Positions 28,801 to 34,651 of a DNA stretch of 54,758 nt are shown piece after piece. The translations under genes and the position numbers were made by a program. The stretch spans positions 1 through 54,758 of the forward strand of contig JALFUO010000099.1 in NCBI GenBank assembly GCA_022784065.1, given 5' to 3'. Below the pieces are notes generated by a model. The model worked only from the letters and a program-made list of their open reading frames with translations, had not been told where the DNA came from and did not search any database. Every line of letters starts with the position of its first letter. Within the stretch, counting starts at the first letter, position 1. This DNA is from Bacteroidales bacterium (GTDB taxonomy: Bacteria; Bacteroidota; Bacteroidia; Bacteroidales; Bacteroidaceae).

Positions 28801-30136
28801 AATCGGTTGCCCAACCCCTATTGCTCCATATCTGCGAAGAACTACGCGCTATGCGATAATAAGCCTTCGGGTAATCGGTATTCCAATCTGAACTTTTTTT
28901 ATTGTAATGCTGCAGCAACACATTAGAAGAATCTTTAAGCGTGTATTCTGCCTCGCCGTTTTCAAGAGTAAAAGTCCCGATAGACTCTGCATCTGAAAAG
29001 TCGGGACTGAAAGCGCGTTCCACCTCCACAAAGTCAATATTGTCCCAAATATCCTTGCCTTCCGGGCGGTCTATCGTAAATTTCAGATTGACAGAACCCT
29101 GATTGTCAAACGCCATGACCGGAGCTTCCGCAAACTTAATCTGCCGATAAGAAGGAATATAGGCATAAGGAGCCGACTCCGTGAGCGTGGGATTGCTTCC
29201 CGAATTGTACTTATAGTTCCCCTTGATCTTGAAATTATAGTATTCCTTGTCGGCATCAAGATAGATGGTGCCGAAGTTGTTGGCGGGCGTTTCGGTAACG
29301 GCCATCGTTCTCTGCGGTCCTCTGATGCTATCTTCATTCCAGGTACACGAGATATTGCCCGTAAGGCTTTGGGTGGTGTAATAATTCACGGCGATCTTGT
29401 TGGGATGCAGGTCGTCGGTAGAGAGCATCGGGTCTAAAATATTGATAATCGTCTCCTGTTCCGCAATGGTAAAAGTCATAGTTGATAGCAGGCGGTTGGG
29501 ATTATCGCTTGCGCCGGAACATTCATAACGGGCAATAAGCTGAACATCTGTTGCACCTGCCATTTCCACAGGCGCGAACCATTCCAATTCGGCAGACACC
29601 TGTCCGCTGTGCACCTTATTGTTAATCCAACAGGCGGTCTGCTGCGTATCGCTACTGCTCAACGTATAGTTGGACGAACCACGGAACGTGTTATTTTTCT
29701 TGGAGGTGAAAGTGCCAGAATAACCATTTGTGACGATTACTGTGCCTTTCAAGGCCTGAATACCGCACCAAAGCGCATCTGCTTCTTTGTTGTTATCATA
29801 ATCATGGGCATATCCAGAGGTGCCGTGATTGATGACATTCTTTGCCTCGTCATCGTCATATGAAGAACCTGAACGCAAAAATAGCAGTGATTCTACTTTT
29901 TGGTTCTTGTTAGCATCGGTGTACTTTGCTATAACAGTCAGTTTTTCCACATAATAATGCCGACTACCCCAGTCGTCGAACATGATTTTCATCTTGATTG
30001 ACGACTGCGAACTGCCTTGATAGGCCATCATCGCACCTTCTTTGTTAATGAAGTCCTCAGCAAAGGTTGCCACAGGCAGGCAAAGCAGCCATAGGAATAG
30101 GCTGATACGCCATAATGATGTGTTGATACGTTTCAT
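19820..30136 (-). CDS. Giant multidomain T9SS-secreted surface protein (3438 aa)
   Basis: Very large exported protein. A signal peptide covers residues 1-25 (ATFA). Recognisable parts, with approximate positions: fibronectin-III-like and CarboxypepD-regulatory-like stretch 620-740; first LamG/concanavalin-like domain 750-930; second LamG 2305-2485; third LamG 2510-2700; a module with DDMVGVFCGKECIG near 2960; a GCNWVSF segment near 3060; a second weaker module (DRLAAYAGSELRG) near 3285; and a T9SS type A C-terminal sorting domain 3355-3438 ending NGESHSFKLIKQ. The long middle (about 1500-2200) is unassigned. A surface adhesin or glycan-binding role is inferred from the LamG domains. No catalytic motif is recognised. 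The frame is intact over 10.3 kb. Confidence 0.9.
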   Translation of the reverse strand: MKRINTSLWRISLFLWLLCLPVATFAEDFINKEGAMMAYQGSSQSSIKMKIMFDDWGSRHYYVEKLTVIAKYTDANKNQKVESLLFLRSGSSYDDDEAKNVINHGTSGYAHDYDNNKEADALWCGIQALKGTVIVTNGYSGTFTSKKNNTFRGSSNYTLSSSDTQQTACWINNKVHSGQVSAELEWFAPVEMAGATDVQLIARYECSGASDNPNRLLSTMTFTIAEQETIINILDPMLSTDDLHPNKIAVNYYTTQSLTGNISCTWNEDSIRGPQRTMAVTETPANNFGTIYLDADKEYYNFKIKGNYKYNSGSNPTLTESAPYAYIPSYRQIKFAEAPVMAFDNQGSVNLKFTIDRPEGKDIWDNIDFVEVERAFSPDFSDAESIGTFTLENGEAEYTLKDSSNVLLQHYNKKSSDWNTDYPKAYYRIARSSSQIWSNRGWATDSLTLLYTYGFITPTYYSPVLNKSKDWDKNHTALFLVPKENISLKDSTSIRGKKAYVDVIWNEEVAKWVLNYQGLYKDAEGNQKTAEFSQDISLEDLLSGDSIEVLLERPCMQYKDFKLWCVPQEGSGQLTRLHVMDWSLETYHIKDKFYYDSAGKVENLQASRGYYSNKVNLQWGADGGTIDRYTLERRKYTLYGETWQVVASNLTEQFYTDTRITPGTLYEYRVKAICECNATVIENISNTCYGYASATGTVDGYVRFPDGNGVPNVEVVVDGESLVDGNKVAILDGTAANATSYYLASENTTPQPQSFTVQMWVKPQDIRNEITLFRFGDYKLQLQPHEWYNTFRYSKSFKVRGSEGESVLASAGEDIYSKTFYHLTATYDAGTDSIKIYLNGEINALMKSTVKPAGTGQPAYLELGGEATFLNNRQLIALDNYLMHGRCVYDDVRLWNRALSPSEIKQNYSRILGGSENGLMLYWRFDEHDFSASNPLSKRIADYTKHGEYDVQHMDGIVYRRRTDMGTQVIDGKTYYNCEEKDLKGGMASDNGLGTDKLWYKGLTNETGYYRISGLPVQGETTYTLTPQSATGQKFSPDGGISVTFDGTNYEKNNYNFDLTSYYMLSGTVLYEGSSIPVRHASFLINGSELQRNGKAVTTNEQGEFEFYVPRGVNTVQVVKDGHTFMNNGYLLDEEGDKYYNFERPVYEVRFWDETKVKLMGRMVGGMTEGGKPLGRSLSTNNLGDSLRLVLQLEGDNTSWIVKDQLDDEVRTRHKEFTHLNAAYSNTVDYERHRIIIRPNEQTGEYIAELYPVQYKVVEASAEGYTTLFQEGKVGETLDLTGALELVDSTATYVADKDTLTDTVSYNALYDRIYRSEAKITYKQINFDKQGYFGMLKYDAANMAGNKATVPLYDANAKTYTFGYPVFQAGDFYAFEVSAHEDYYYNNDVLGKYSSSPLAGTKVKVHNGFYAENKDVTVTLDSLGKSKIQVPVTNVTYTQTGTDALRSFSISATLENRTIESDVLRAYVLGGKQKPGGKIITSEPNACLLDILRDPPGSGSKSTLKQGASYSYSYKYNLDIKAGIKVGLTSGGGFNKFSGVTAAPAVYGDYYNTNKSAGYNLDLISGYHVDKNTTLKISTSTDISTSSSQAMVGKDADVYIGAMQAMVITPMLSVRAIDDKMYQQMRGSELGKTLKVISSSVAENGNKYYLVSDESYNVGNDITTDFVYTGYYIEKTLIPNLVAQRDQLLFTGTHAEAKQMAEKLKAPVYWSCKPVGDKDFGSLNSIVVAGEDSILTYNTTCDTVSYMIIEPDNYQSETRYDKVYNINKSIMTWIGFLAQNEMEKVCVSEKINTISFSGEAPISYSETYQGDVNTSRYVITPTALKAELPSLSGLGFISKWMKKFDKRSSAWKDITKGFELEFFGYKLSLSLIPVLEMNCGNPSNGSYTTSRSRTISYTLSANRRSNLTVDVYRTVEEHDTLASYVKNGWAAETDEYDRYMQDIHDEVDNGGAASFYDKNARYYSGIVFRTVGGATCCPYEDEYKPKYYNSSTVINAKTKQVEKPVIHVEQRSVSNVPIDKPAIFNLRFTNEAEVPDPNQVGFNLYLSNNPKGAKVLIDGEAITDGYPMVIPAGQASYRTLEVWAGQDFDYDDLTLQVISGCDPTVNSKATISAHFVPSAGEINITTPENKWVMNTESPQEDGRYYLPVRIDKYNVNQRGFDHIELQYKLTNKPEKDWVNICSYYADSTLYAAAGGTKEMLGTNGYISARFFGETDPTEQLYDLRAVTYCRYGTGFVTSSTPVLSGVKDTRRPAPFGNTQPANGVLTATDDIKIIFSEDIAGNYLSKVNNFDVTGYLNSSEITQSTSLHFDGSTYAATNVKRNLSNKDFTIELLAYPEATHRDMTLFSHTGDDGHFALRLTGDNRLQAIVLGKDTAIVTSNEQLLFKGFTQLAATYDAGTHRLKLYQGNKALAANLDTIPDYKQTGRLCFGAADPTGKEMGDAYVGNMLEARLWNKVLGPAELNQMSFKRLSGYEAGLVDCYPMNEGTGTTLHDKGQGATALLNAASWTLPKGMSAKLDGTADGIHLDERYFSRTATQDYTISFWFKTASRDTMALLCNGRADSTDTDAENKFYIGLENGRPVYRSGKHEARIDRDYSDGQWHHYALTVNRPRNLVNIFVDNALMTTFAVDSLGGFSSPRTYIGACHTLTEAEEGGFTDNVTDRFEGNIDDVMLWSAALPPTVINDIYNVNPNGDEMALVAWLPFSRSEKQMDNTYKLTFTPLSAKRYKDPFGNYTSRVDTLIIGDVSMLADKKDFAPMRDLGLKENVKFSYAAKNDQLIVNLDVPDKEIEGTTVYVTVKDVTDLNGNEMASPVMMWVYVNRNDLKWENNQIKQEFEYEWKEYMQFTTTIHNKGGKRRHFRLEGMPDWLTVTPIEGNVTALGSQDISFSINQSINPGTYDEVIYLVNDNGVAEPLALTIKVNPIRPDWSVNMDKSENSMNICGQIRINGKISTDSDDMVGVFCGKECIGVAHNSVDNVTGDSHVFLTVYGTSGTADPLTFYIWDSGTGAIYQAMLTEDGKPGTVFKFAANALHGTLQNPLIIEGGDILQQSIQLHAGCNWVSFAVKSPSKTKSYTLGDVIKLLLPENRNTVLDFNIGKAVTCIKGDRVTYKEEEDLKIPVDNKHLFKIKVRTPQTMRISGLLLQQTDECTINLLPGWNGIGFTPIVNLPISEALADYYDEAADGDIIKSQNEFAIFSDDGAGHRLWRGNLSYLKAGEGYMMKRTAATPASFTYPVLQTNGSYALASPQQMRGTETGETFRNPYASSMTMVAQVTGIDLEPGDRLAAYAGSELRGIATAAPDGRFYLSIGGDMAEALRMELLRGETTVAQTASPVGYTVNAVSGTYLAPTQINFASAAGCKAGPNPFDKFIDFSAAAPAGTEVTFAVYNLGGTLVHRYQATADAPLTNYRWVGAAALAEGVYIATITYNGESHSFKLIKQ

Positions 30137-30164
30137 AGTATATATGTTTTAATGTTTTTATGTT

Positions 30165-30292
30165 TTTATTTTATCCAGATTTTCTTGCCGCCCGCTATGG
30201 CAGTAGGGGCGTTTTGCAAAACGCCCCAACTGTAAATTTTAGGTGGGAATTTATAGAACCCGCCTTTATTTTATCCAGATTTTCTTGCCGCC
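30165..30292. repeat. 28-bp direct repeat exactly 100 bp apart, with a palindrome between
   Basis: The stretches 30165-30192 and 30265-30292 are identical (core ATCCAGATTTTCTTGCCGCC). The right copy encodes the last codons (GGKKIWIK) and stop of the 737-residue protein; the left copy is a duplicate of that gene end in the intergenic gap. Between them is a solo GTAGGGGCG palindrome (30203-30230). Confidence 0.8.
30203..30230. repeat. Solo GTAGGGGCG palindrome
   Basis: The 20-bp core GGGCGTTTTGCAAAACGCCC with short GTAG and CAAC edges, that is, both ends of the 92-bp element fused into one. It lies between two genes of the surface operon. Confidence 0.75.
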
Positions 30293-32479
30293 GGCAATGA
30301 CAATGCCGCGCGTGTGGGCGGCGGCGCGGCGGCCGTCGAGGGCGTAGCGCGGCGCGGGGGTGAGGGCGGCACGCACCGGCGTGAGCGGAGCGGGCAGAGC
30401 CGTCGTCGTGTCGTCGCCGTGGCGCACCAAGGCACGCGTGAGCGATAACTCTTCGGCTGCGGTGAAGTAGCAGCGATAGCCCTTCGACGTGACGGCGGGG
30501 CTGTCGCTGATGAACCAGAACTTATCGTTCTGAATGTAATAGCTAAAAGTGGGCAAGTCGGCGCGGTCGTAGCAGCCCGTCATCTCGATGACGTAATCGT
30601 CGGGCGTGGAGACGCGGACTGGCGCGATGCCTGCCTGAATGGTCTTATCGGTGAACGTGTAGCGCGAAAGGGCCTTGGCAGTCTCGGACACCCAAAGCAG
30701 GTAAGGAGTGCCGGCTTGCAGCGTGCCCGAGGGGAGCACGTTGCCAAACGAGAGCGTCACATAGGCATCTTCGTCCCGCACGGCTTTGAGCTGCTCGAGG
30801 TAAAGACCCGTGCTGCCGAAAGCGGCGTGCAGTTCGTCGGCCGAGAGCGCGAAGGGGGCGAGGAGCGTGTTCCAGGAATTAAGCAGCATCGTGCGCCGCC
30901 ACACCACCGTGGGAAAGGTGCGCCCGTGGCAGAGGGCGAGGAGCGAGGACTGGTGCGCGGACAGTTCGTCCAGCACCAAAGTGCCGCCCAAGGCGTCGAA
31001 CCCGAGCGGCTCGGGCAGGCGGTCGGCCGCGGCTGCCGCCCATTCGCCCTTGCCGTTGAGGTCGGAGAGGAGCAATGCGCCTTTGAAATAGTCAGTGCCT
31101 GCGGCAATGCCCAAGTCGGTGGGCTGCCGGGTGTAATCGCTGAACAGATAGTAGCAAAGCGTCACTTCGGGATTTGTTTCCGCGGCAATCATCGGCGCGA
31201 TGCGCACGCCCGTGAGTCCTGCCGGGAAACGGTTGGCTGGGCTCACGCAGAGGCAGCGGTCAAAGCGCTCCGCCTGCTCCGTGCCGGTATAATCCAGATA
31301 GATGCCCGCGAGGGAGGGCGGCGTGTCGGCCACGGACGTATAGCCCGTGAGGGTGAAACTGCCATAGTTGGCGCAGTCGCTCACGGCGGTTGCCCCCATA
31401 CAGATGCCGCTTGCCAAGACATCGCTCAACTCGGTTTCCTCCGCCGTTGGGGCAGTGAGGGCAAACGAGCCGCGATTCACGCAGCGCATCACCGCGCTGC
31501 CGCTTGCGAAGCAGATGCCCGCGGCATTGACGTCGGCATTGTCCTGAATGGTGAAGTCCATAGCGCTCAGGCAGTCGGTGACGATGCCGCCCGCCTGTGC
31601 GCAGATGCCGCCGGCGTGGCGCTTGGAGGTGTCGTCGGTGATGCCGTCGCTGCCGACGACGATGCGGCCGCGCGCGCTGCAAAAGCCCGCGTCGCCTGCC
31701 ACGGCTCCGGCGATGCCGCCGATGTAGGCGTTGTGGCCGTCGGCGTGCTCGATGACAACGTTCTCCGCCGTGCAGAAAGCGATGTTGCCGTTTCCGCCGA
31801 TGGCCCCGGCGATGCCGCCGATGTAGCCGCTCTGGTAGGCGGCGGACGAACTGCCGCCTGCGCTGGTCTTGAATATCTTGATTTTGCTGTCGCGCACGGT
31901 GCAGTCGGTCACGGCCGTGCCTTCGGTGTAGGCGTAGCCGCAGAGAATGCCGGCGCGGCATACGGTTTCGGCAATGTAGGCATCACATATATATATATTG
32001 TGTAGCAAGCCGCCGATGCCTACCGCTCCAAATAGTCCCGTGTAGCGCAGAAAGTCCACGCCCTTGCTGCTGTTGTCGATATAAAGTCCGCTCACGGTAT
32101 GCCCGTCGCCGTCAAACGAGCCACAGAAACTGTGCACATCGTCGTCAGGATTGGCGCGGCTGCCTATGGGCGTCCATTGCCGCAGGCTGCCGGCAGCGCC
32201 GCCCTCCGCGGCGGCAAGCACGCCGCTGTTGAGCACGATGTCGTTTTTCAAGATAAAACACTTGCCGGCAAACGTCTCCTCCGTTTCGTTCACGAGGTAG
32301 GCGATGTTGGCCAACTGCTGCGCGTCGGTCACCTGATAGGGGTCGTCCGCCGAGCCCGTACCCGCGGAGCATATCTCCGTCGGTTCGTCGGTGGGATAAG
32401 TCCACGCCTCCACGTCCTGCGCTGCGGCAGGAAGCGCGGACAGGAGCATTGAAAGCAATATCTGTATGGGAATGCGCAT
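30266..32479 (-). CDS. Secreted GLUG/beta-helix-like surface protein with a T9SS-like tail
   Basis: 737-aa exported protein, signal peptide 1-20 (ALPAAAQ). The mature protein starts with a GTGSADDPYQVTDAQQLANI phrase, typical of GLUG-repeat or beta-helix adhesins and surface peptidases. It then runs through repeated Gly-rich turns (for example GGIAGAIGGNGNIAFCTAEN, GGIAGAVAGDAGFCSARG) over about 200-430. The last residues, YALDGRRAAAHTRG then GGKKIWIK, resemble the short C-terminal signal seen in many secreted Prevotella-type proteins. No catalytic motif was found. It is 129 bp upstream of the giant gene, in the same operon. Confidence 0.8.
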   Translation of the reverse strand: MRIPIQILLSMLLSALPAAAQDVEAWTYPTDEPTEICSAGTGSADDPYQVTDAQQLANIAYLVNETEETFAGKCFILKNDIVLNSGVLAAAEGGAAGSLRQWTPIGSRANPDDDVHSFCGSFDGDGHTVSGLYIDNSSKGVDFLRYTGLFGAVGIGGLLHNIYICDAYIAETVCRAGILCGYAYTEGTAVTDCTVRDSKIKIFKTSAGGSSSAAYQSGYIGGIAGAIGGNGNIAFCTAENVVIEHADGHNAYIGGIAGAVAGDAGFCSARGRIVVGSDGITDDTSKRHAGGICAQAGGIVTDCLSAMDFTIQDNADVNAAGICFASGSAVMRCVNRGSFALTAPTAEETELSDVLASGICMGATAVSDCANYGSFTLTGYTSVADTPPSLAGIYLDYTGTEQAERFDRCLCVSPANRFPAGLTGVRIAPMIAAETNPEVTLCYYLFSDYTRQPTDLGIAAGTDYFKGALLLSDLNGKGEWAAAAADRLPEPLGFDALGGTLVLDELSAHQSSLLALCHGRTFPTVVWRRTMLLNSWNTLLAPFALSADELHAAFGSTGLYLEQLKAVRDEDAYVTLSFGNVLPSGTLQAGTPYLLWVSETAKALSRYTFTDKTIQAGIAPVRVSTPDDYVIEMTGCYDRADLPTFSYYIQNDKFWFISDSPAVTSKGYRCYFTAAEELSLTRALVRHGDDTTTALPAPLTPVRAALTPAPRYALDGRRAAAHTRGIVIAGGKKIWIK

Positions 32480-32541
32480 AATCTTTTTGTTTGTGATGGC
32501 GTATGCATGCGCCCAGTTAATAATTTCTCAGTGATCTTCCC

Positions 32542-32781
32542 TTACGACCTAAACCACTCCCAGGCCTCGTCGGAGATTTGCTTCTTGTTTGTGGCTGGGT
32601 CTGGCGTGCTGGGATTGTCCTTTGAGTCGCCGCCGCTCGATATTGAGCCGCCCCCGCCCGTGGAGCCCGAAAGCAAAATGCGGCTTTCGGGAAACAAATC
32701 AGTGATGCGCATTGCGGGCGGCGCGTACTGCTTTTTACTGCTCTGCTTCATATGGGAAACGTTGTTTTTCATATAAGACAT
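32542..32781 (-). CDS. Small hypothetical protein, first gene of the surface operon
   Basis: 79-aa protein with no signal peptide and no family I can name. It has a conserved-looking core KKQYAPPAMRITDLFPESRI, then LLSGSTGGGG and a Ser/Asp/Pro-rich acidic tail ending DEAWEWFRS. Short proteins of this style (Tyr-x-x-Pro, hydrophobic-acid segment, Gly/Ser stretch) recur in Bacteroidales next to secreted proteins. The start is uncertain: ATGs at 32781, 32772 and 32751 are all in frame. If the -7 box at 32787-32794 is real, the 32751 start (MKQSSKK) would have the most normal leader. It lies 62 bp upstream of the 737-residue gene. Confidence 0.6.
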   Translation of the reverse strand: MSYMKNNVSHMKQSSKKQYAPPAMRITDLFPESRILLSGSTGGGGSISSGGDSKDNPSTPDPATNKKQISDEAWEWFRS

Positions 32782-32786
32782 CCATG

Positions 32787-32794
32787 CAAATTTA
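32787..32794 (-). promoter_or_regulatory. Candidate -7 box of the surface operon
   Basis: TAAATTTG on the minus strand matches TAnnTTTG. There is no good TTTG 19-21 nt upstream, as expected for a promoter that needs an activator. It would start transcription close to 32780. Confidence 0.45.
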
Positions 32795-32851
32795 TCAAAA
32801 AGCCTATAAACACTTTATTACAAAAAAGCCGTCAACGTGAAAAATTGTTTT

Positions 32852-32883
32852 ATTGACGATTGATTTTGTTGCATTGACGATTG
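32852..32883 (-). promoter_or_regulatory. Direct-repeat operator candidate for the AraC-type regulator
   Basis: ATTGACGATTG occurs at 32852-32862 and again at 32873-32883, a 21-bp step (two helical turns). An inverted half-site CGTCAA is at 32830-32835. The sites lie between the regulator's terminator and the candidate -7 box, roughly 60-95 bp upstream of it, the classic position for AraC-family activation. Confidence 0.5.
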
Positions 32884-32908
32884 TAAGGCCTATAAAACAT
32901 TATGCAAA

Positions 32909-32940
32909 AAGGACATTCCCTTTTTTAGGGGAATGTCCTT
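32909..32940 (-). terminator. Terminator of the AraC-type regulator gene
   Basis: AAGGACATTCCC and GGGAATGTCCTT form a 12-bp stem with an 8-nt loop. On the minus strand it is followed by TTTTTGC, 28 bp after the regulator's stop. Confidence 0.8.
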
Positions 32941-32967
32941 GCAGTTGACGCACATCATGCGCCTGGG

Positions 32968-34146
32968 TTATGTGGTAGTGGTATTGGTCGTTTCACCCCC
33001 CCCGTATTGGCTGGGGAGCATGCCTTTTACTTTGAGGAATGAACGCTTGAAAGTGGAAAGCGAATTAAAGCCGCTGCGGCTCGCCACGTCGGAAAGTTTT
33101 GGACGCTCCGTAGGCGGCAGGGCATCGATGATGGAGCATGCCTCCGTGATGCGGAATTCATTGACAAAGTCGTAAAACGACTTGCCGATGTCGCGGTTGA
33201 GCACAGTGGTGAGGTAGGTGCGGTTGATGTGCATCTCCTGTGCGAGGTCGGAGAGCGTGAGTTTGGGGTTGAGATAAGGCTTGCGCTCTTCCATGAGGCG
33301 AAGAAGTTCTTGCGACAAGGGCGTTTCGTGCGCCGCTGGTGCCTCTGCGGGGTAGTTTTCGGGCGCAAGGCTGGCGAGTTCTGGTGCTTTGGCGGGTTCT
33401 GCCGCTTGTAAAGGCTCTATGGCAGCGGCTTCCATGCCTACAGAAACCTCTAAGCCAGAAGGCAGCAGCGTGTCGCAGCCGCTGGGATGGAGAATCAGCA
33501 CGCGGTGGCGGCGCGCATAGAGGTTCACCACGCCCCAAATCACCATGTTGATGAGGCAAAACAGGCACTCGCCTGCCCAGGAGGGGTCGCTGAATGCTGC
33601 GAGGTACGCCACGCACAGCACAAAGTAGCCGCCTGCGCACAGCACCACCCATTGCACATCAATGTTTTCGGTATAAGAATAGTTGGCTTTAAGATATTTG
33701 CCGTGCCGCCACGCAAAAATTGCCACCAAAAGCATTGTGACAAGGCTAATCCCGGCAGCAAAGAGGCCAGCAAGAAATATTATGCCCCGCTGCGGCTGCA
33801 ATAAGTAAGCAATCAGGAACGCCGCCTGCATGAGGCAACACCCTACAATAAACTTCCACTTCAGTCTGCCTGGCCGCGTCCCCTCGTAGAACAGGCTACA
33901 CGCCAAGGGCACGAGGCAAAGGTCGGCGAGGCTAACGATATCGTCCACCATAGGATTGCCCGAAAGTTGCGGGAAGAGAAACACGGCATCTTTCAGGTAG
34001 CCCAGCGATTGACAGAGGGAGAAGACAAACACGAGCCTAAGCAGTCTGCCCCTGCGGCGCAGGGGAAAGAAATAATAGGTCCAGTAGAAGAAGAAAAAGG
34101 TGCTGAATCCGCGCAGATAATGCGCCAGAGCTTCTATAATAGGCAT
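32968..34146 (-). CDS. Membrane-anchored AraC-family transcription regulator
   Basis: 392-aa one-component regulator. Residues 10-225 contain about seven hydrophobic segments (for example GFSTFFFFYWTYYFFPL, WGVVNLYARRH at the end). An Ala/Pro/Glu-rich linker follows, and residues 290-392 form an AraC HTH domain: LSDLAQEMHINRTYLTTVLN is the first helix-turn-helix and SDVASRSGFNSLSTFKRSFL the second, ending MLPSQYGG. The ATG at 34146 is chosen because the 75 residues of the longer frame upstream are Arg/Ala/Pro-rich and non-membrane. Upstream, 34147-34389 holds no recognised feature beyond GC-rich and TA-rich patches. Its position suggests control of the adjoining surface operon; the signal is unknown. 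Confidence 0.85.
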   Translation of the reverse strand: MPIIEALAHYLRGFSTFFFFYWTYYFFPLRRRGRLLRLVFVFSLCQSLGYLKDAVFLFPQLSGNPMVDDIVSLADLCLVPLACSLFYEGTRPGRLKWKFIVGCCLMQAAFLIAYLLQPQRGIIFLAGLFAAGISLVTMLLVAIFAWRHGKYLKANYSYTENIDVQWVVLCAGGYFVLCVAYLAAFSDPSWAGECLFCLINMVIWGVVNLYARRHRVLILHPSGCDTLLPSGLEVSVGMEAAAIEPLQAAEPAKAPELASLAPENYPAEAPAAHETPLSQELLRLMEERKPYLNPKLTLSDLAQEMHINRTYLTTVLNRDIGKSFYDFVNEFRITEACSIIDALPPTERPKLSDVASRSGFNSLSTFKRSFLKVKGMLPSQYGGGETTNTTTT

Positions 34147-34389
34147 AAGTGTTTTCCGATAGTGCGGTTGCGAAATTACGCAAAAATTAGCATCCGTCCG
34201 ACTGTCTTGCCCACTTTTTTGTTTGCCCGGGGTCCTGGCGGCGCTCGGGCAAAGCTGGTGGGTTGCACGCGCTCGCGCGTATATATAATATTGTGTAGGA
34301 AGCCGGGGCGCGGGCGCGGCGCACGGCGCGCCTGAGGCACTTTTTGACCTTTCTCTTATAAGATACGCCAAAAAAATCGGTTATTGCGC

Positions 34390-34421
34390 TTTGCGGTTTA
34401 CAATGTAAGTTCGTAAATTTG
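34390..34421 (+). promoter_or_regulatory. Bacteroidota-type promoter for the ATPase/Rpn genes
   Basis: TTTG (34390-34393), a 20-nt gap, then TAAATTTG (34414-34421) give a full match to the consensus. The leader to the ATPase start is about 225 nt and contains hairpin repeats. Confidence 0.7.
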
Positions 34422-34432
34422 CACAATTACAT

Positions 34433-34597
34433 ATTGTCGGCTGCGCTCGGCATAATCCAAGTAAACTTGGCTTCTGCCCTCGCTTGCACGTCAATTACAC
34501 ATAGTCGGCAGCACTCAGCAGTAGGGGCGTTTTGCAAAACGCCCGCCTATGTACGCTTGCACGCCATTGAAAGTAAGCTGCAAAACGCGCCCCCCCG
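34433..34597. repeat. Hairpin repeat plus a second copy split by a GTAGGGGCG palindrome
   Basis: A complete hairpin unit at 34433-34495 (tip AATCCAAGTAAACTTGGCTT) is followed by a left half at about 34501-34520, then the palindrome GTAGGGGCGTTTTGCAAAAC onward (34521-34544), then a right half with CGCTTGCACG (34555-34564). A weak partner end (GCAAAACGCGCCCC) lies near 34581-34594. This is a nested arrangement. Confidence 0.7.
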
Positions 34598-34651
34598 GAA
34601 AAACACTCGCGCTGATGCCGCACGCGGCATCGCGGTATATTCGACCACATA

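Noticed and set aside
34147-34371. N-terminal extension of the AraC-type regulator to 34371
   Set aside because: The extra 75 residues are Arg/Ala/Pro/Ser-rich without membrane character, and the ATG at 34146 begins directly with the first membrane-proximal helix.
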